Below, in pieces: positions 34,397 through 46,050 of a DNA stretch of 64,000 nt (positions within the stretch are counted from its first letter, which is position 1; every line of letters starts with the position of its first letter). The stretch is from Anisus vortex (Eukaryota; Mollusca; Gastropoda; Planorbidae). The notes under the pieces were generated by a model. It had not been told where the DNA came from, ran no database searches, and was given only the letters and a program-made list of their open reading frames with translations. The stretch spans positions 41,996,226-42,060,225 of the forward strand of contig OX421497.1 of the NCBI GenBank assembly GCA_949126835.1. Reading direction: 5' to 3'. Position numbers and translations under genes: made by a program.

Positions 34397-37212
34397 TTAT
34401 TTAATTTCTTCAAAAAAACTTTGAACTATTGGTCTTTTAAAAAGGGTTAACAAAACTGCACTGGTCCAAGTTTGATTTAAAGTGCCACATACAGACAAAG
34501 GAATATTTTGAAAAAATAAATTTTCTTTTATTCTTCTAATTGATCTTTCTACATGGATCCTGCAAGATGATATGTCTTGATTTTCAAATACTTCGTCTTT
34601 TGAAAATTGAACAGACTTTGATAGGAAGTGGGGCATATTTAATGTAACACCTATTTCTTCTAACAATTTATCAACCACAAATCCTTTGTCAGCCATTACG
34701 CTATCCCCAGGTTGTAGAAGATCCAAAATACCACAAGTTTTCACGATTTCTACATCGGAACAATTACCAGTATACAATTGTGATACAAATGTTACTGGAC
34801 CATGGGGAGCTATGCCAATAAGACATTTGACTGTACACATGCCCTTGTAAGGAGAAAACATTTGGGAATTTCTAACAAGTGAGGAAGGAACTTGGGTTTT
34901 CAACTCAGTGCAATCAATGATAACTCTTGTAGTAGGAAATTTTTGTTTAAAAATGGGAGGCATGAAATCATCAATTTCTGAACGAGACAACCAAATATTC
35001 ATGCTACCAAATACAAAATATAAAAAATTAGACCATGTAATAAATTTTCTACTAATTGTAGATTTGCTAACTAAAAATCTATCTGATAGATCTTCTAATT
35101 GCAAACCAAGTCTGATTCTCACACAAAACATAAAAAACTCATCTATTAAAATCATAGAAGTTCTAAATTTTTTGCATACAGGTTCATCATCAAAATCATT
35201 ATTATAATAACAAGATCTCATATTTTGTGCACTTGGTGCAATATATTCAAAAACTATTTTAAAAGTCTTCATATCAGGAAAACCTGTATAATACATGATT
35301 TTACAATCATCAGAAGAAAATCGTTCAACTCCAAAACGTTGTATTTTTAAATTTATTATTTCTTCATCCTTGCTTTTGATCATTTTTTCAAGATCTTTAA
35401 TTCTATTCAAAAGTTCAATTTTACTTGGTAAAAGAGGTCCAATTACTTCCTCACAATTTTTCAATTCTTTCTTTGGTGAGTAGTTTTCTTTAGAGTCAGA
35501 TAATTCAGTTTTCTCAATGCTAATAATAATTGAAATAATAATATTTATTAATTTGATATTAAAAGAAATTTTCAATTTTAATATATTTTTTTATTAACAT
35601 ATTTTTTTTATGTTCATATATATTTAACTAAGTTAATATAAGAACATAATAAATATAATGGGCATTTCTTATAGTGCTTTTATCCATGATATTAAGTTAT
35701 CATGCTCAGTTAGCCCTTGGTGTGATTTGCAGTAGCAGATGTATTAGCCAAAGATAAAAGATTCTTTTGACCTAGACTCTCTCAGTGTCTGAAATAAACT
35801 GTTCCATAGAGAAGGCGCAACTTACTGAAATGAGAGCACTCCCAGTTACAATTTTATATGTACATCAAAACTATAAATTTTGAGGAGTGACTGTGTTGAA
35901 GAGCTCAGTTCCCTAGATCGCTCATGCCTTGATATAATCTCTCGAAGATAGGAAGGAGTAATGCCCTTTATGCATCCTTATATAATGGACATAAATTTAT
36001 GATCTATACCAATTATCGCCGGGACTTATTTTAATGTATAATTATTTTATTGTAATGATTATTTAAATAATTTATGAAGTTTACATTTATAACTAAAATT
36101 TAAATTTATTTGAAATTATTATGTATATTTTTATTAAGAAAATCTCTATATAAACAATATAATGTATATATTATTGATTTGTATAATGATATAAACCTTG
36201 TAATTGGGTTATCCGATACACGATAGCATTTTTTTGATGACTTTCTGTATGTTAAATCATCTTCAAAATCATTCCATTCAAAAAGGGTAGGCACTGATCC
36301 TTTAATCAAAAACCATAGGATGAGCAGGATTGTCACTTGTTCTTGGTTCAAAACATGAATCTTGAAAGTGTCGTGAACATACAGTAGTCCATGATTGAAG
36401 CTTAAAATGAAATATAATATGTATTACATTGTTTTCAAATAATGAAATTATTATGTTATTTGTTCAAATTATATTAAATATTTATAAATAATAATTGTTA
36501 CACGTAGTGTATTTTGTATTGTTTTGGTTTTTAATGTTTTATGAAACAAATTGTATGTATGAGTTTTTTTCCTTCAATTTATATGAAGATGTCAGTATAC
36601 AAGTCATCACATATACAAAATAGATGGAAATCTGTGTAATTACTGATTGATAATTTTATTATTAAAATTATTTATTCATAACTATAATTTATTGACATAA
36701 ATAATATATAGATATTAACTAAGAAATAGTAAATGAATATATTCTTCGTGGTATACTATTCCAATTCCAACTCATTATTTTTTAAGACTGTCCATCAAAT
36801 AGTAATAGGTCATCAGTGACCTGACATAGTGGGGGTGGGGGAGGATATGCTAGGAGGCTCCACTTATATTATAAATATAGCAGTAAACAAAGAAGTTACA
36901 TTAAGCAAGGGGGCGTAGTTTAATATTTTGTTCTTGGTCCCTATTTAGTATTTTGTGGGTTTGTTAGCCCATTGCTTATAATGATACTATGACATCTGTA
37001 CAACTTTAATTGTAATACTATTACTATTATACTTATACAGTTTTTAAATAACTTATTTGCATTAATCATACCTTAAAAATAGCAGATTCTTCAAGTCTGA
37101 TGTTGACAATCCATCTTTGTCTTTCTACCTCATTATGGGGAAATCTAAAGAAACTTAAGCCTCTACATTTCCTCTTATTAGCAGTACAATAAGGAACACA
37201 GCAAGAACACAT
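34397..37212 (-). pseudogene. THAP-domain DDE transposase (three exons, one frameshift in the THAP domain)
   Basis: Exon 1 (37212-37072) starts MCSCCVPYC and encodes the first half of a THAP zinc finger (FFRFPHNE; a Trp after the Arg/Gln run). Exon 2 (36400-36197) gives the second half, VCSRHF (the C-x2-H pair), and then, in another frame, KGSVPTLF, the AVPTLF box. The reading frame must therefore shift near 36310. Exon 3 (35519-34397, 373 residues, open) has a Lys/Glu-rich coiled coil, a helix-turn-helix (DLSDRFLVSKSTISRKF) and a DDE_Tnp_4 nuclease: Asp in VIIDCTELK, Asp in SVMADKGF, Glu in HVERSIRRIKE. Apart from the frameshift, which could be a sequencing error, the protein would be about 488 residues. 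Intron 2 contains a LINE 3' end (35640-36010). Confidence 0.82.
35640..36010 (-). mobile_element. LINE 3' end inserted in the transposase intron
   Basis: Matches the 41780-42150 LINE segment base by base over long stretches (CTCTCAGTGTCTGA; GAGCTCAGTTCCCTAGATCG; TATAATCTCTCGAAGATAGG). It lies entirely in intron 2 of the THAP-DDE gene, so it entered the transposon after that gene's structure was formed. Confidence 0.75.
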
Positions 37213-40109
37213 GTTAGGCTATGTTAGTAAATGAATTCATAGTTCCATAAATGTTAGTTTCTTTTATCCTTTTACTTTTGTGCTGGTTCAATTTATTTAT
37301 CATAAATTGAATTGATGTTTGCATATATCTCAGATATAAGTTTGAAATATGTTCATCACAAAAGGACTGGTTCAATGTATATATCACATATAGAAGAAGT
37401 TTGAATATATCACAGGAAGAATTGTGAAAAAACATTTCGGAACTATTGTCATATCAAATTTTATGATGGTGTTTCATTGTTCATTTGAGACAGTATTCCA
37501 ATCATATTTGTTAGTGGTTTCAACATCACAATTTCAATTTTGCATGGCTAAAATCACAATTATATTGGTGCAATGCCATTCTTTTCCTGTGTCCAATTTT
37601 TCATATTCCTGAAATAAAAACAAGTAATTAAAGTTAAATTTTTTTCAATGCAAACATAAGATTTATTATTTATTAAAAGTATTTAATTTAATATTAATTT
37701 CTATTGTTTATATTTATTGAGACACATTAAATTATAATTTTCATAACAGTATAAAATATATTTAATATAATTTATTTCATAATGTGTTATGAACTTATAT
37801 TACTTATCATTATACATTATATCTTATAAGTTTACATACTCTTATTTTAGTTACAATATAGATTTTTCCACTAGGCCCAAAAATCATTAAGGGCAGCAGG
37901 GCTGGGCTCTAACCCATGGGTGAACTAACCATTACATCAAATGGCCTGTATAAGTTATTCATTTACATTTTTGTCCTTTGTAAAAATGATTATTAAATGT
38001 ATAATAAAAATTTATAGAGGAATGCATATTAACATTAAATTCCTTATAAGAAATAGTTTTTTGGGACAACGTATCCGTGGGTCAGCGCATTTGGCTGGCG
38101 TACCGAAGATCATGTTGCAGGCTAGGAGTTTTTCCATGGTATGTAGTGTGTCCCTTATTCTACCCAGCTCTGGTGGGTACCTGATCTTAGTTGGGGTAAA
38201 GTAAAGGTGTTTATGCATAGTGCTGGACACACAATCACCTATTATGCAGTTGACACATAAAATTGTTAATGCTGCTTCACCGGACCTATGGATCAATTTG
38301 ATTCAACTGGCACTGTACTTACATTTGTTGAAATTGAATATAGCCATTATTTATCTTTTGTCTGTTTGGGTGTCATTGAAAATCCAAATCTTCCATTGAA
38401 ATACTGCATGTGCAATTGTAACATTTGTTCATGCAGAAAGCTTTTTATTGTAAATTGAAGCATTAATCTGGAACATATATTTTAAAATAATTAATAATTG
38501 AATTAGCAAAAAGTAATGAATAATTTATAACATATTTCATGATTGGCTATGATTGGCTATGATTTATTAGTTTTAAATTAATTTAGCTTTATTCGTTAGG
38601 TTCATTTTATAATCACAACTATGCTGGTCCTCACTTACTGGTAGCCTACATATCAGGCCTACTTAGTTATATTATAATTATAATCATTAGGCATATTTGA
38701 ATCATGACAAAATATGTTTAAAGTAATGGGACATGTGTGATTAAGAAAAAATTCTGTAAACCATTAATAATAATAATGATTAACATTTTAATCAATATAA
38801 CATGAACGCCGAAACATAAGCCATAGTATAGTCATATAGTCCTATGCATAGCCACTATCTGTGAGTATCAGTCTATTTACTATCTCACTATCACTATGAA
38901 GTCTATGACTATGACTCTATGACTCTATGACTAACATTCATGATTCATCATTACGAATTTATTTAGTATTAACTTCCATTTTAGTTTTAGCCTTTATCTA
39001 GCCCAATCTAGCCTATAAGTTTTAGTAATTAAATTTAAATATGATTATAAAGTCCATTATTGTTCTAGTTAGTTGTAATTATGATTAGTAGAGGAGAAGT
39101 ACTCATATTATTAGTAGTAAGTAGTACGGTGGTAATTGATTAGGATAATGTTTACAATTGAAATAATTCTCACCTTCAAATTTGACGAATCTTAACTTTA
39201 GCCGTTGTGAATCCAGCATTGTACGGTGAATCTTTTATTATACGCCGGTAAATTTAACACCTCATTCGGAATAGTTTTCCTCACTTGCAAGTAGACTACA
39301 TTCAATCAGTAACGCAGTAGCCTACACATGGCAGACATGTTTTTTTAATAATATGATCGAATTCGACAGGAAATGTTATTGCATGTGACCTTTTATGCAT
39401 GCATACACGTCGAGACTTGTCCATTACCAGTACTAACAGTTTGAAGATTTTAAAAGAAAAAGAAAATAAATTAAATATAGTAATATAGTCTCCTAACTAT
39501 TTGAAATTTATATTTTTTGCATTTACAATTGTTTTTAGATGCAGTTAAAGTCACAAGAGTGCAGCTGAGGAGGAAATTAATAAAAGCAAACAGATGATGG
39601 TTTCATTGAGGACAGAAATGGTGGCAGACGAAGGTCTAAAGAAGCTTTGCCGTGTTGATTGAAATTCAATGACTGGAAATATTATTTTAAATAAATGTAG
39701 CAAATTTTGATACAACATTTTGTTCTCGATATTCTCAAGTTATTTTATTGTTTACCTATGTGTAAACTTGTCTGTATGATTAGTACTATTGAATATGTGT
39801 TATGAAATGCTGAAAGTAAAATATTATGCATACTAAATTTATGCTAAAATTAATTTGGGACACTTGTGAGCCAAAGGGGACTAATCGCAGCTTAGGTTCG
39901 GCCTCTGTGGGTTCGGCAAACATTCTGAAACATCTAGTTTTGCTTCGGCTTCCTATCAAAAATCGATCTTGCCCCGGACGCTTCCGATTTAGCAAAACGG
40001 CATCCATCTGGATCGGATCCACTAAATTCCACTTGCCGACGTAGGACCGAGTCTATTGAAGTAGGCTTAGTGGTAGATACAACGTTACACTATTGAATTA
40101 TTTTGTGGA
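37213..40109. other. No gene seen apart from the SINE at 38065
   Basis: Very AT-rich. 39850-40050 is clearly GC-richer and may be a piece of another repeat. The transposon's right end probably lies here but no inverted terminus was recognised. ATGCTGGATTCACAACGG near 39219 (minus strand) runs to a donor GTGAGA and could be a 5' leader exon of the transposase. Confidence 0.4.
38065..38330 (+). mobile_element. tRNA-headed SINE
   Basis: Head GGGTCAGCGCATTTGGCTGG; body CTACCCAGCTCTGGTGGGTA then TTAGTTGGGGTAAAGTAAAG; tail GCTGCTTCACCGGACCTATG. Lies beyond the 5' end of the THAP transposase gene. Confidence 0.75.
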
Positions 40110-40645
40110 TAAAGTCCCTAAAATACTATCTCACATTAGTTAGGCCAATACTAGAATATGCAGCATCTGTATGGGACCCATCAACTAAGAAAAACATTAA
40201 AAAATTAGAACAAATTCAAAAAAGAGCTGCAAGGTTCATAACTAGTAAATATTCTCTATTAACAAGAGTAACACCATTATAAAAATCACTAAACCTAGAA
40301 ACACTAGAGGACAGAAGGGCAAAGAGTAAAGTAATAATAATACATAAGGCATTAAACTCTAATTTAGAAATTCAACACAATAACAACCTGTTGCAAAGCT
40401 CAGATAAACATAAAGACAAAAACACTTTCCTTGTCCCTTATGCGAGAACAAATGCATATGAGTACTCTTTCTTCCCGCGTGACATTCGGGCATGGAATGG
40501 GTTGCCTGAACAAACCAGGAAAACCAATAACTTAACATCATTTAAAACATTAATAAAAATGCAAGACTAGACTCGGACCACGGATGAGCGTAGGACGCAA
40601 TAATCTTCTTTATAGAAGGAGCGTCTGTAATGTATAAGATAAGAC
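40110..40645 (+). mobile_element. LINE 3' end (reverse transcriptase C-terminus and tail)
   Basis: Translation reads LVRPILEYAASVWDPSTKKN, KKLEQIQKRAARFI, LNLETLEDRRAK, YEYSFFPRDIRAWNGLPEQT and ends near LIKMQD, the C-terminal block after the reverse transcriptase of jockey/CR1-type non-LTR retrotransposons. One in-frame stop (TAA near 40279) shows decay. The tail has GACTCGGACCACGGATGAGC and ends after TATAAGATAAGA. The same tail occurs elsewhere in the window. Confidence 0.82.
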
Positions 40646-40669
40646 CCTTAATACATTACTTTTACTTAC

Positions 40670-40900
40670 CGATTGGCATCCGGGCATGGAATGGGTTCCC
40701 TGAACAAACCAGGCAAACCAGTAACTTAACTTCATTTAAAGCCCTGATCAATATGCAAGACTATACTCAAATCAAGGATAACTATAGGAAGCAATATAGA
40801 ATCATTTGAAACACTAATCAAAGTTCAAGACTAGACTCAGACCGCAGATGAGCGTAGGACGCAAAAATCTTCTTTATAGAAAGAGCGTCTGTAATAAGCT
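40670..40900 (+). mobile_element. Two further 3' tails of the same LINE family in tandem
   Basis: 40676-40800 repeats the GCATGGAATGGGTT...CAAACCAGG block and 40801-40895 repeats GACTCAGACCGCAGATGAGC and the tail. They are short 5'-truncated pieces next to the longer copy at 40110-40645. Confidence 0.7.
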
Positions 40901-40904
40901 TATA

Positions 40905-41665
40905 CAAGATATCGATTGTGGATATGATCTTCTCACGAAAACAACTCCAAGAAAAGAGCCGAGAGCAACACATGGCTTTCATTGATCTGACAAATGCTTT
41001 CGATCTGGTCAGCAGAGATGGACTTTTTACAGTCTTGGCGAAAGTTGGCTGCCCACCGAAACTGCTGAAGATAATACAGTCATTCCATGATGCAATGACA
41101 GGCACAATGCAGTCTGACGGGTCAACTTCGGCCGCATTTGACACTCAGCGGAGTCAAACAGGGATGTGTCCTTGCCCTGACACTCTTTGGCATCTTTTTT
41201 GCCAGCCTGTTGAGACATGCCTTTGGAACTTGAACCGAGGGGGTTTATCTACACACCCGTTCTGATGGTAAACTATTCAACCTGGCCAGGCTTAAGTTTT
41301 ATCTAATCTAAGTCTAAGAGGAAGATACGGGAGACAATCATTAGGGACATGCTTTTTGCTGATGACACACAGAGGCAGAACCGCAAAGCCTAACGGACCG
41401 CTTTGCCAAGGCCATTAGTGACTTCGGCCTAACTATCAGCCTAAAGAAGACTAATGTGATGGCCCAGGAAGCGGATTCTCTCAACATTACCATCAACGAC
41501 TGCGAACTTGAAGTTGTGGAGTGCGCAGATCTTATTTTAAGCACTATTTGGTGTTTCTCTGTGCAGATACCAGTTTTGAACGACAAAGTAGCCTACGTTG
41601 GCAATAATTTGTGTTTACCTCCTAGGTCAGTACCATCCATTTCATTGACAACATCCACCGTTTAA
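40905..41665 (+). mobile_element. LINE reverse transcriptase fragment (palm region)
   Basis: Reads MAFIDLTNAFDLVSRDGLF, KVGCPPKLLKIIQSFHDAM, then a broken SGVKQGC-like stretch, then RDMLFADD (catalytic Asp pair) and ISLKKTNVMAQE. Frame changes near 41150 and 41280 make it a pseudogene. It belongs to a different non-LTR family from the 40110 piece. Confidence 0.78.
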
Positions 41666-41779
41666 GAGGGATAAGAGGTTTCCTGAAGTGTAAAAGTCAC
41701 GGTATTATCACGTGTTCATTTTCATTACTTTAATTAATAACTATAGATAGCATTGTCTTATTTATGTGTCACTGTATGC

Positions 41780-42560
41780 CCTGTTGTAGCTGTAATTTAG
41801 TGAACGTTTACACTGCAAATTGGTGTGAATTGCAAGTATTAGCCAAACAGAAAGGTCTTTAAGTTCTTTTTAAAAGATTTTCTTGTCCCAGATTCTCTCA
41901 GTGTCTGAGATAGAGTGTTCCAAAAAAAAAAAAAAAAAGGCGCCACTGATTCAAATGAGCGCTCTCCCAGGTACTTCTTTTTGTGTCCATCCTAACTGGG
42001 AGTCTTAAGGAGTGATGAAGAGCGCAGTTCCCTAAATGGCTCATGCTTTGATATAAGCTCTCGAAGATAAGAAGGAGCAGTGCCCTCTATGCCTCCGTAC
42101 GAAATGGACATACTTTTGTGCTCTATTCGCTTTATCACCGGGAGCCAGTGGAGATCCCTTAATGTTGGGGAAATATGATCTTGCCTCCTAATTTCCGAAA
42201 CATTGGGCGCCGCGGTGTTCTGCACTTTCTGCAGTCTCTGCAGCTGGTTCTGGGGCAAACCCCACTGTCTACTATTGCAGTAATCCAACCTTGACTGGAT
42301 GAGAGAGACTACTACGGTATTGGCCGTCCTTCTATTGAGTTGAGGTCGCAGCAGACCCAGGGCGCTTAGATGAGACGAACATCTAATGTGGGACCATTGA
42401 TATCTTATTATCAATAAAAAGGCCAAGGTCTCTAACCATGCTCGGAAGCCCCAACTTTGATTGTAGTAATAGCGATTATCCGAAGAATGACATCGGAACC
42501 ACAGATAATTGTCTCTGTCTTGTCGACATCTAATGTGTTGTTAGCTTAATAATTGTCCAC
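41780..42560 (-). mobile_element. LINE 3' end (reverse transcriptase C-terminus), reverse orientation
   Basis: On the minus strand: TLDVDKTETIICGS, then VSLIQSRLDYCNSRQWGLP, LQRLQKVQNTAAPN, LRDLHWLPVIKRIEHKSMSI, YLRELISKHEP: the L2/CR1-like segment that follows the polymerase. The stop near 41997 is followed by about 200 bases of 3' UTR (to 41780). A second copy of the 3' UTR lies at 35640-36010. Confidence 0.82.
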
Positions 42561-42690
42561 CGATCTTCTCTTTCCTCAGCTCCCCTCCAATTGCATACAT
42601 AAATTATTCAAATTTACCTATCACAACTTTATTGTTACAAGAGTTAGACAGGGATAGATTCTACGCTAGTGATTCATAATAACATTAATA

Positions 42691-45089
42691 GGGGCCGTCC
42701 ATAAATTACGTCACACGATAGGAGGGGGGGGGTTCTCGCATTTGTGATGATGTGTGACGAGGGGGGGGGGTCTAAGATATCTGACGTCGCATGAAAATGA
42801 GTATACATATAATAATATATGATTGTGCGCCATAGACTTCTATGCCATTTGATCGATCGGGACAACCAAAACAGACATTTACTCGCAACTTTCCGGAATA
42901 GAAAAATTTAATTTATCACGTATGCTGCTGACTTAGTTGATGTTATATAAATAAAAGTATGCCATCTATGCACACATGAAAACTGTAATTTAAAAAAAAA
43001 TAGAAATAGCTCCTCGCCGTAAAAGAGTGTAGCTTCCCTTTCATTCTGCTTTCACTGATAGAAAATGTAATGCTCTGATTGAAAGTATACCAGAACTATT
43101 CGCATCTCTGAAAGTCAGAGCCAAGCTTGGTAGGCCAAGACTTGAGGAAGATCAAACACCATTACTGGAAACTAGAAAAACATTAGATCAACTTACTGAA
43201 CAGTTCAAGATGGACGGATTTACAAGCAGTAGAAGTGGATTCTCATTCTACCTTCGTCTTTTGCCAAAGCGCAGCTCATCTCTTGAAGGCCAGCGTCATG
43301 TCTCAACAGTCCCAGTGAAACTCATTAAAGCACAGAATGATCGACACGCTAAACATATCGACGGTTTGTTTTGTACGGCAACAATAAGTCGTTTGGAAGA
43401 GTTAGCATCCATGCTAGGGTCAAACAAAGTGTGCTTTGTGAGCCAAGACGGCAAAGCTCGAGTGCCAATCGGGTTGACTGCTGCTTACAAGCAAAGTCCT
43501 TTGCTGATGCACGCCGAATACGGAGTCAGCTTGCCTGACCATGACTGGCTGCAGGACACAAGCTAATTCCGTCGGTGTATGCTGGAACCCAAATTCCGTC
43601 CAATGGTTTAGGAAACCGAGAGCTATTGGCTATTCAGGACCGATCTACATTGCAATCAGATCTGGAAAACACTCTTCATCAACAGCATTCAGTCATGGAC
43701 TCGATTTCAAGAAATTGATTAGTCTCAAGGAATTTGATGTCCTTACACGAAGTGTTATTGATCGCATGGTGAAACCAATTTAAGTGTCGACAGTTGAAGG
43801 TGGCCCAGACGAGATCGCAAGATACGGAAAAGCTATTAAGATTGCAGTTACAATGCAGACCACCACTTTATTCAGTACGATTTTGATGCTGTTTTCCTCG
43901 CTACCAATGCTCCAGGGAGAAGTTCGTTTAATAGGGTCGAAAGGAAAATATCGCCACTCAGTAAGGAACTTACTGAGTTGATATTGCTATATGACCAATA
44001 CGTTAGTCACTTGAACGATAGAGGTGTTACCATAGATGCTGATTTAGAAAAGAAGAATTTTCAGTTTGCAGGCAACACTCTAACTGAAATTTTGTCACAG
44101 TTGGTAGTCGATAATTTTCCAATAGTGGCAGAATTCATCGACCCAACAGTCTCAGAGATCGATGAAGAACACCTGTTGTCTGTAGATCAAAAATGGTTTG
44201 ACGTGTATGTATGAACAAGCCAATACTAAACTCAAATTGTAAAATTCACCGACAAAAAGTGCTGTTCAAAACCAAGAAGCTCATATTTCAGTGTAGCAAC
44301 AGAGATTTGTTCTACCCCCTTTACCAGTTGTTCAATCAGGCGCGAAGGTCTGAAAATTCCAGAACTGACAACAGATGGAGCGTTTCATAAGTTTCCATCT
44401 ATGTTTGCAGCTCAAAGTCTGAAAGTGAATTATATCCTTCCTCGGTCATCAGATCCTTACCGTTCGATTCCATACGATTTTTACTGTCCGTCAATACATT
44501 CTGTGCTTAGCGATAGGATTTGCAAAAAAAATGTCATGTAGGCCTACTTCGCTTCGTTAGTCATGCTGCACAACCATTCCTCAACACACAAGCAGGAATC
44601 AATTATTCCTCCCAAACCTATCAGGCCACAAAGAGTTGCTGCAATTAGGCAACGTGAAATAATGGTTATTATCGCAAATGAATAAAATGGAGAGAGTGCT
44701 GAATGGATAGACGAAAAAGAGCTTGATTTGAATGGAATATCCATTCCACCTGATGAAGAGACCAATAATTTCCCTTTTTATTCCATAAAGGAGCATATTT
44801 CATCACCATGGGAGAATGCATAATAAACATACATTTTGTGTTTGTTTTGTATAAGCTTATATATATTTTTTTTTTAAATTGTATTGATTCTACTAAAGCA
44901 TTTATTTTTGTGCACATGAAATTAAATTATTGTTATAATTACACTTTCGGGGTGCAGATTTTGTGATGTCATATTTGAGGCGGGGGGGGGGGGGGGTGTC
45001 TGACATTTTGTGCCGATGTATGACAAGGGGGGAAAGGGGGGGGGTAACAAATCCGCCAAAATCGTGTGACGTAATTTATGGACGGCCCC
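42691..45089 (+). mobile_element. DNA transposon with GGGGCCGTCCATAAATTACG inverted ends
   Basis: The first 29 bases (through TCACACGAT) are exactly inverted at 45061-45089. ATA lies directly outside both ends and may be a 3-bp target duplication. Long G runs on the plus strand lie just inside both ends (about 42720-42770 and 44980-45045). The interior carries a decayed plus-strand protein. I recognise the inverted end as a widespread invertebrate repeat but cannot assign the superfamily with certainty. Confidence 0.85.
43060..44540 (+). pseudogene. Decayed transposase-like ORF of the GGGGCCGTCC element
   Basis: Open pieces in changing frames read as one protein: KVRAKLGRPRLEED; FTSSRSGFSFYLRLLPKRSS; VCFVSQDGKARVPIGLTAAY; STVEGGPDEIARYGKAI; KISPLSKELTELILLYDQY; LEKKNFQFAGNTLTEILSQL; ELTTDGAFHKFPSMFAA. 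Several Asp-bearing motifs (SQDGKA, EGGPDE, TTDGAF) suggest a DDE-type nuclease, but this is inference. At least three breaks are seen (near 43560, 43783 and 43960) and there is no complete start. About 450-500 residues originally. Confidence 0.6.
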
Positions 45090-45429
45090 ATAGGGCATTA
45101 TTCTTACAAAGTACAACATGAAAAATCTCACTTGTGAACAGTTTTATACATTTGTGCTTGCTAACGAGGATCTTCTGCAAAAAGTTGGCTCGTCAAAGAA
45201 ATATTTTGTATAATTAAGAAAGATGATGTATTAACTGTAGAATTGACTGTTGAGTTTTAAAATAATATAGTCTTGTTGCATTTGGAAAAAAAGTCAATTG
45301 AATTTATATTTCATTTTAATTTTAGAATACTTTTTCTTGGTTAATTTACTAATAGATAATTTTTGGCAACCATTGTATTAAAATAATTGTACTTATTGCT
45401 GATTAAATCCGCATTCAATTAAAAAGTGT

Positions 45430-45935
45430 TTATGATTTAAATGAAACACACGATGTTTCATCCTTTTGGTACCCATGTGTCCTCCTTTGTCCTCCTTTTT
45501 GTCTCTCTTTGTTTTCATTTTGGTACCCACAGGGCCCTCGACTCCTGCAAGGCGACAGGGTTCGGTCGGCGTCCGGGATAGAACGTGTCGGTTGACAGTA
45601 CCGGTGAACTAACCGCAGGACCAGCCACATGTCGGTTGACAGTACCGGTGAACTAACCGCAGGACCAGCCACGTGTCGGTTGACAGTACCGGTGAACTAA
45701 CCGCAGGACCAGCCACGTGTCGGTTGACAGTACCGGTGAACTAACCGCAGGACCAGCCACGTGTCGGTTGACAGTACCGGTGAACTAACCGCAGGACCAG
45801 CCACGTGTCGGTTGACAGTACCGGTGAACTAACCGCAGGACCAGCCACGTGTCGGTTGACAGTACCGGTGAACTAACCGCAGGACCAGCCACGTGTCGGT
45901 TGACAGTACCGGTGAACTAACCGCAGGACCATACT
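45430..45935 (-). mobile_element. tRNA-headed SINE with tandemly amplified 5' half
   Basis: Read on the minus strand, 45590-45540 contains GTTCTATCCCGGACG (B-box-like), followed by the body GAGTCGAGGGCCCTGTGGGT. Upstream of it the A-box-containing 5' segment GGTCCTGCGGTTAGTTCACC is present about eight times (see the 44-bp repeat). A diverged copy of the same SINE lies at 49285-49390 (reverse). Confidence 0.65.
45585..45935 (-). repeat. 44-bp tandem repeat, about 8 copies, made of a SINE tRNA-like head
   Basis: Nearly identical units starting GTGTCGGTTGACAGTACCGG and ending GCAGGACCAGCCAC, period exactly 44. The reverse complement contains GGTTAGTTCACCGG, the A-box half of the SINE head. Units differ by only a base or two. 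Confidence 0.95.
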
Positions 45936-46050
45936 AAAATACACTGTCTTGACACCATAGATGGCTATTTAAAAAAAAAACACAACGCCGCAGCAGTAGC
46001 ATGTTTAAAAACATTTCTATGCACGCACAAAAATATCACACGACATATAA

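Larger units (their letters stand above)
30473..37212. mobile_element. ISL2EU-like DNA transposon (YqaJ nuclease gene + THAP/DDE transposase gene)
   Basis: Two convergent genes: a SWIM-YqaJ exonuclease (plus) and a THAP-DDE transposase (minus), with stop codons about 470 bases apart. The pairing of a DDE transposase with a YqaJ-type nuclease is a known trait of the eukaryotic ISL2EU superfamily, which is the basis of the name. Coordinates cover only the coding parts; I could not find convincing terminal inverted repeats or target duplications in the flanks (29900-30470; 37213-39500). The element is old enough to have LINE 3' ends inserted in introns of both genes (33060-33430; 35640-36010). 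Confidence 0.7.

Noticed and set aside
29939..39395. TGTGACCTTTT on both sides of the ISL2EU-like element as its target duplication
   Set aside because: Only about 10 shared bases, not at the edge of any inverted repeat; too weak to set boundaries.
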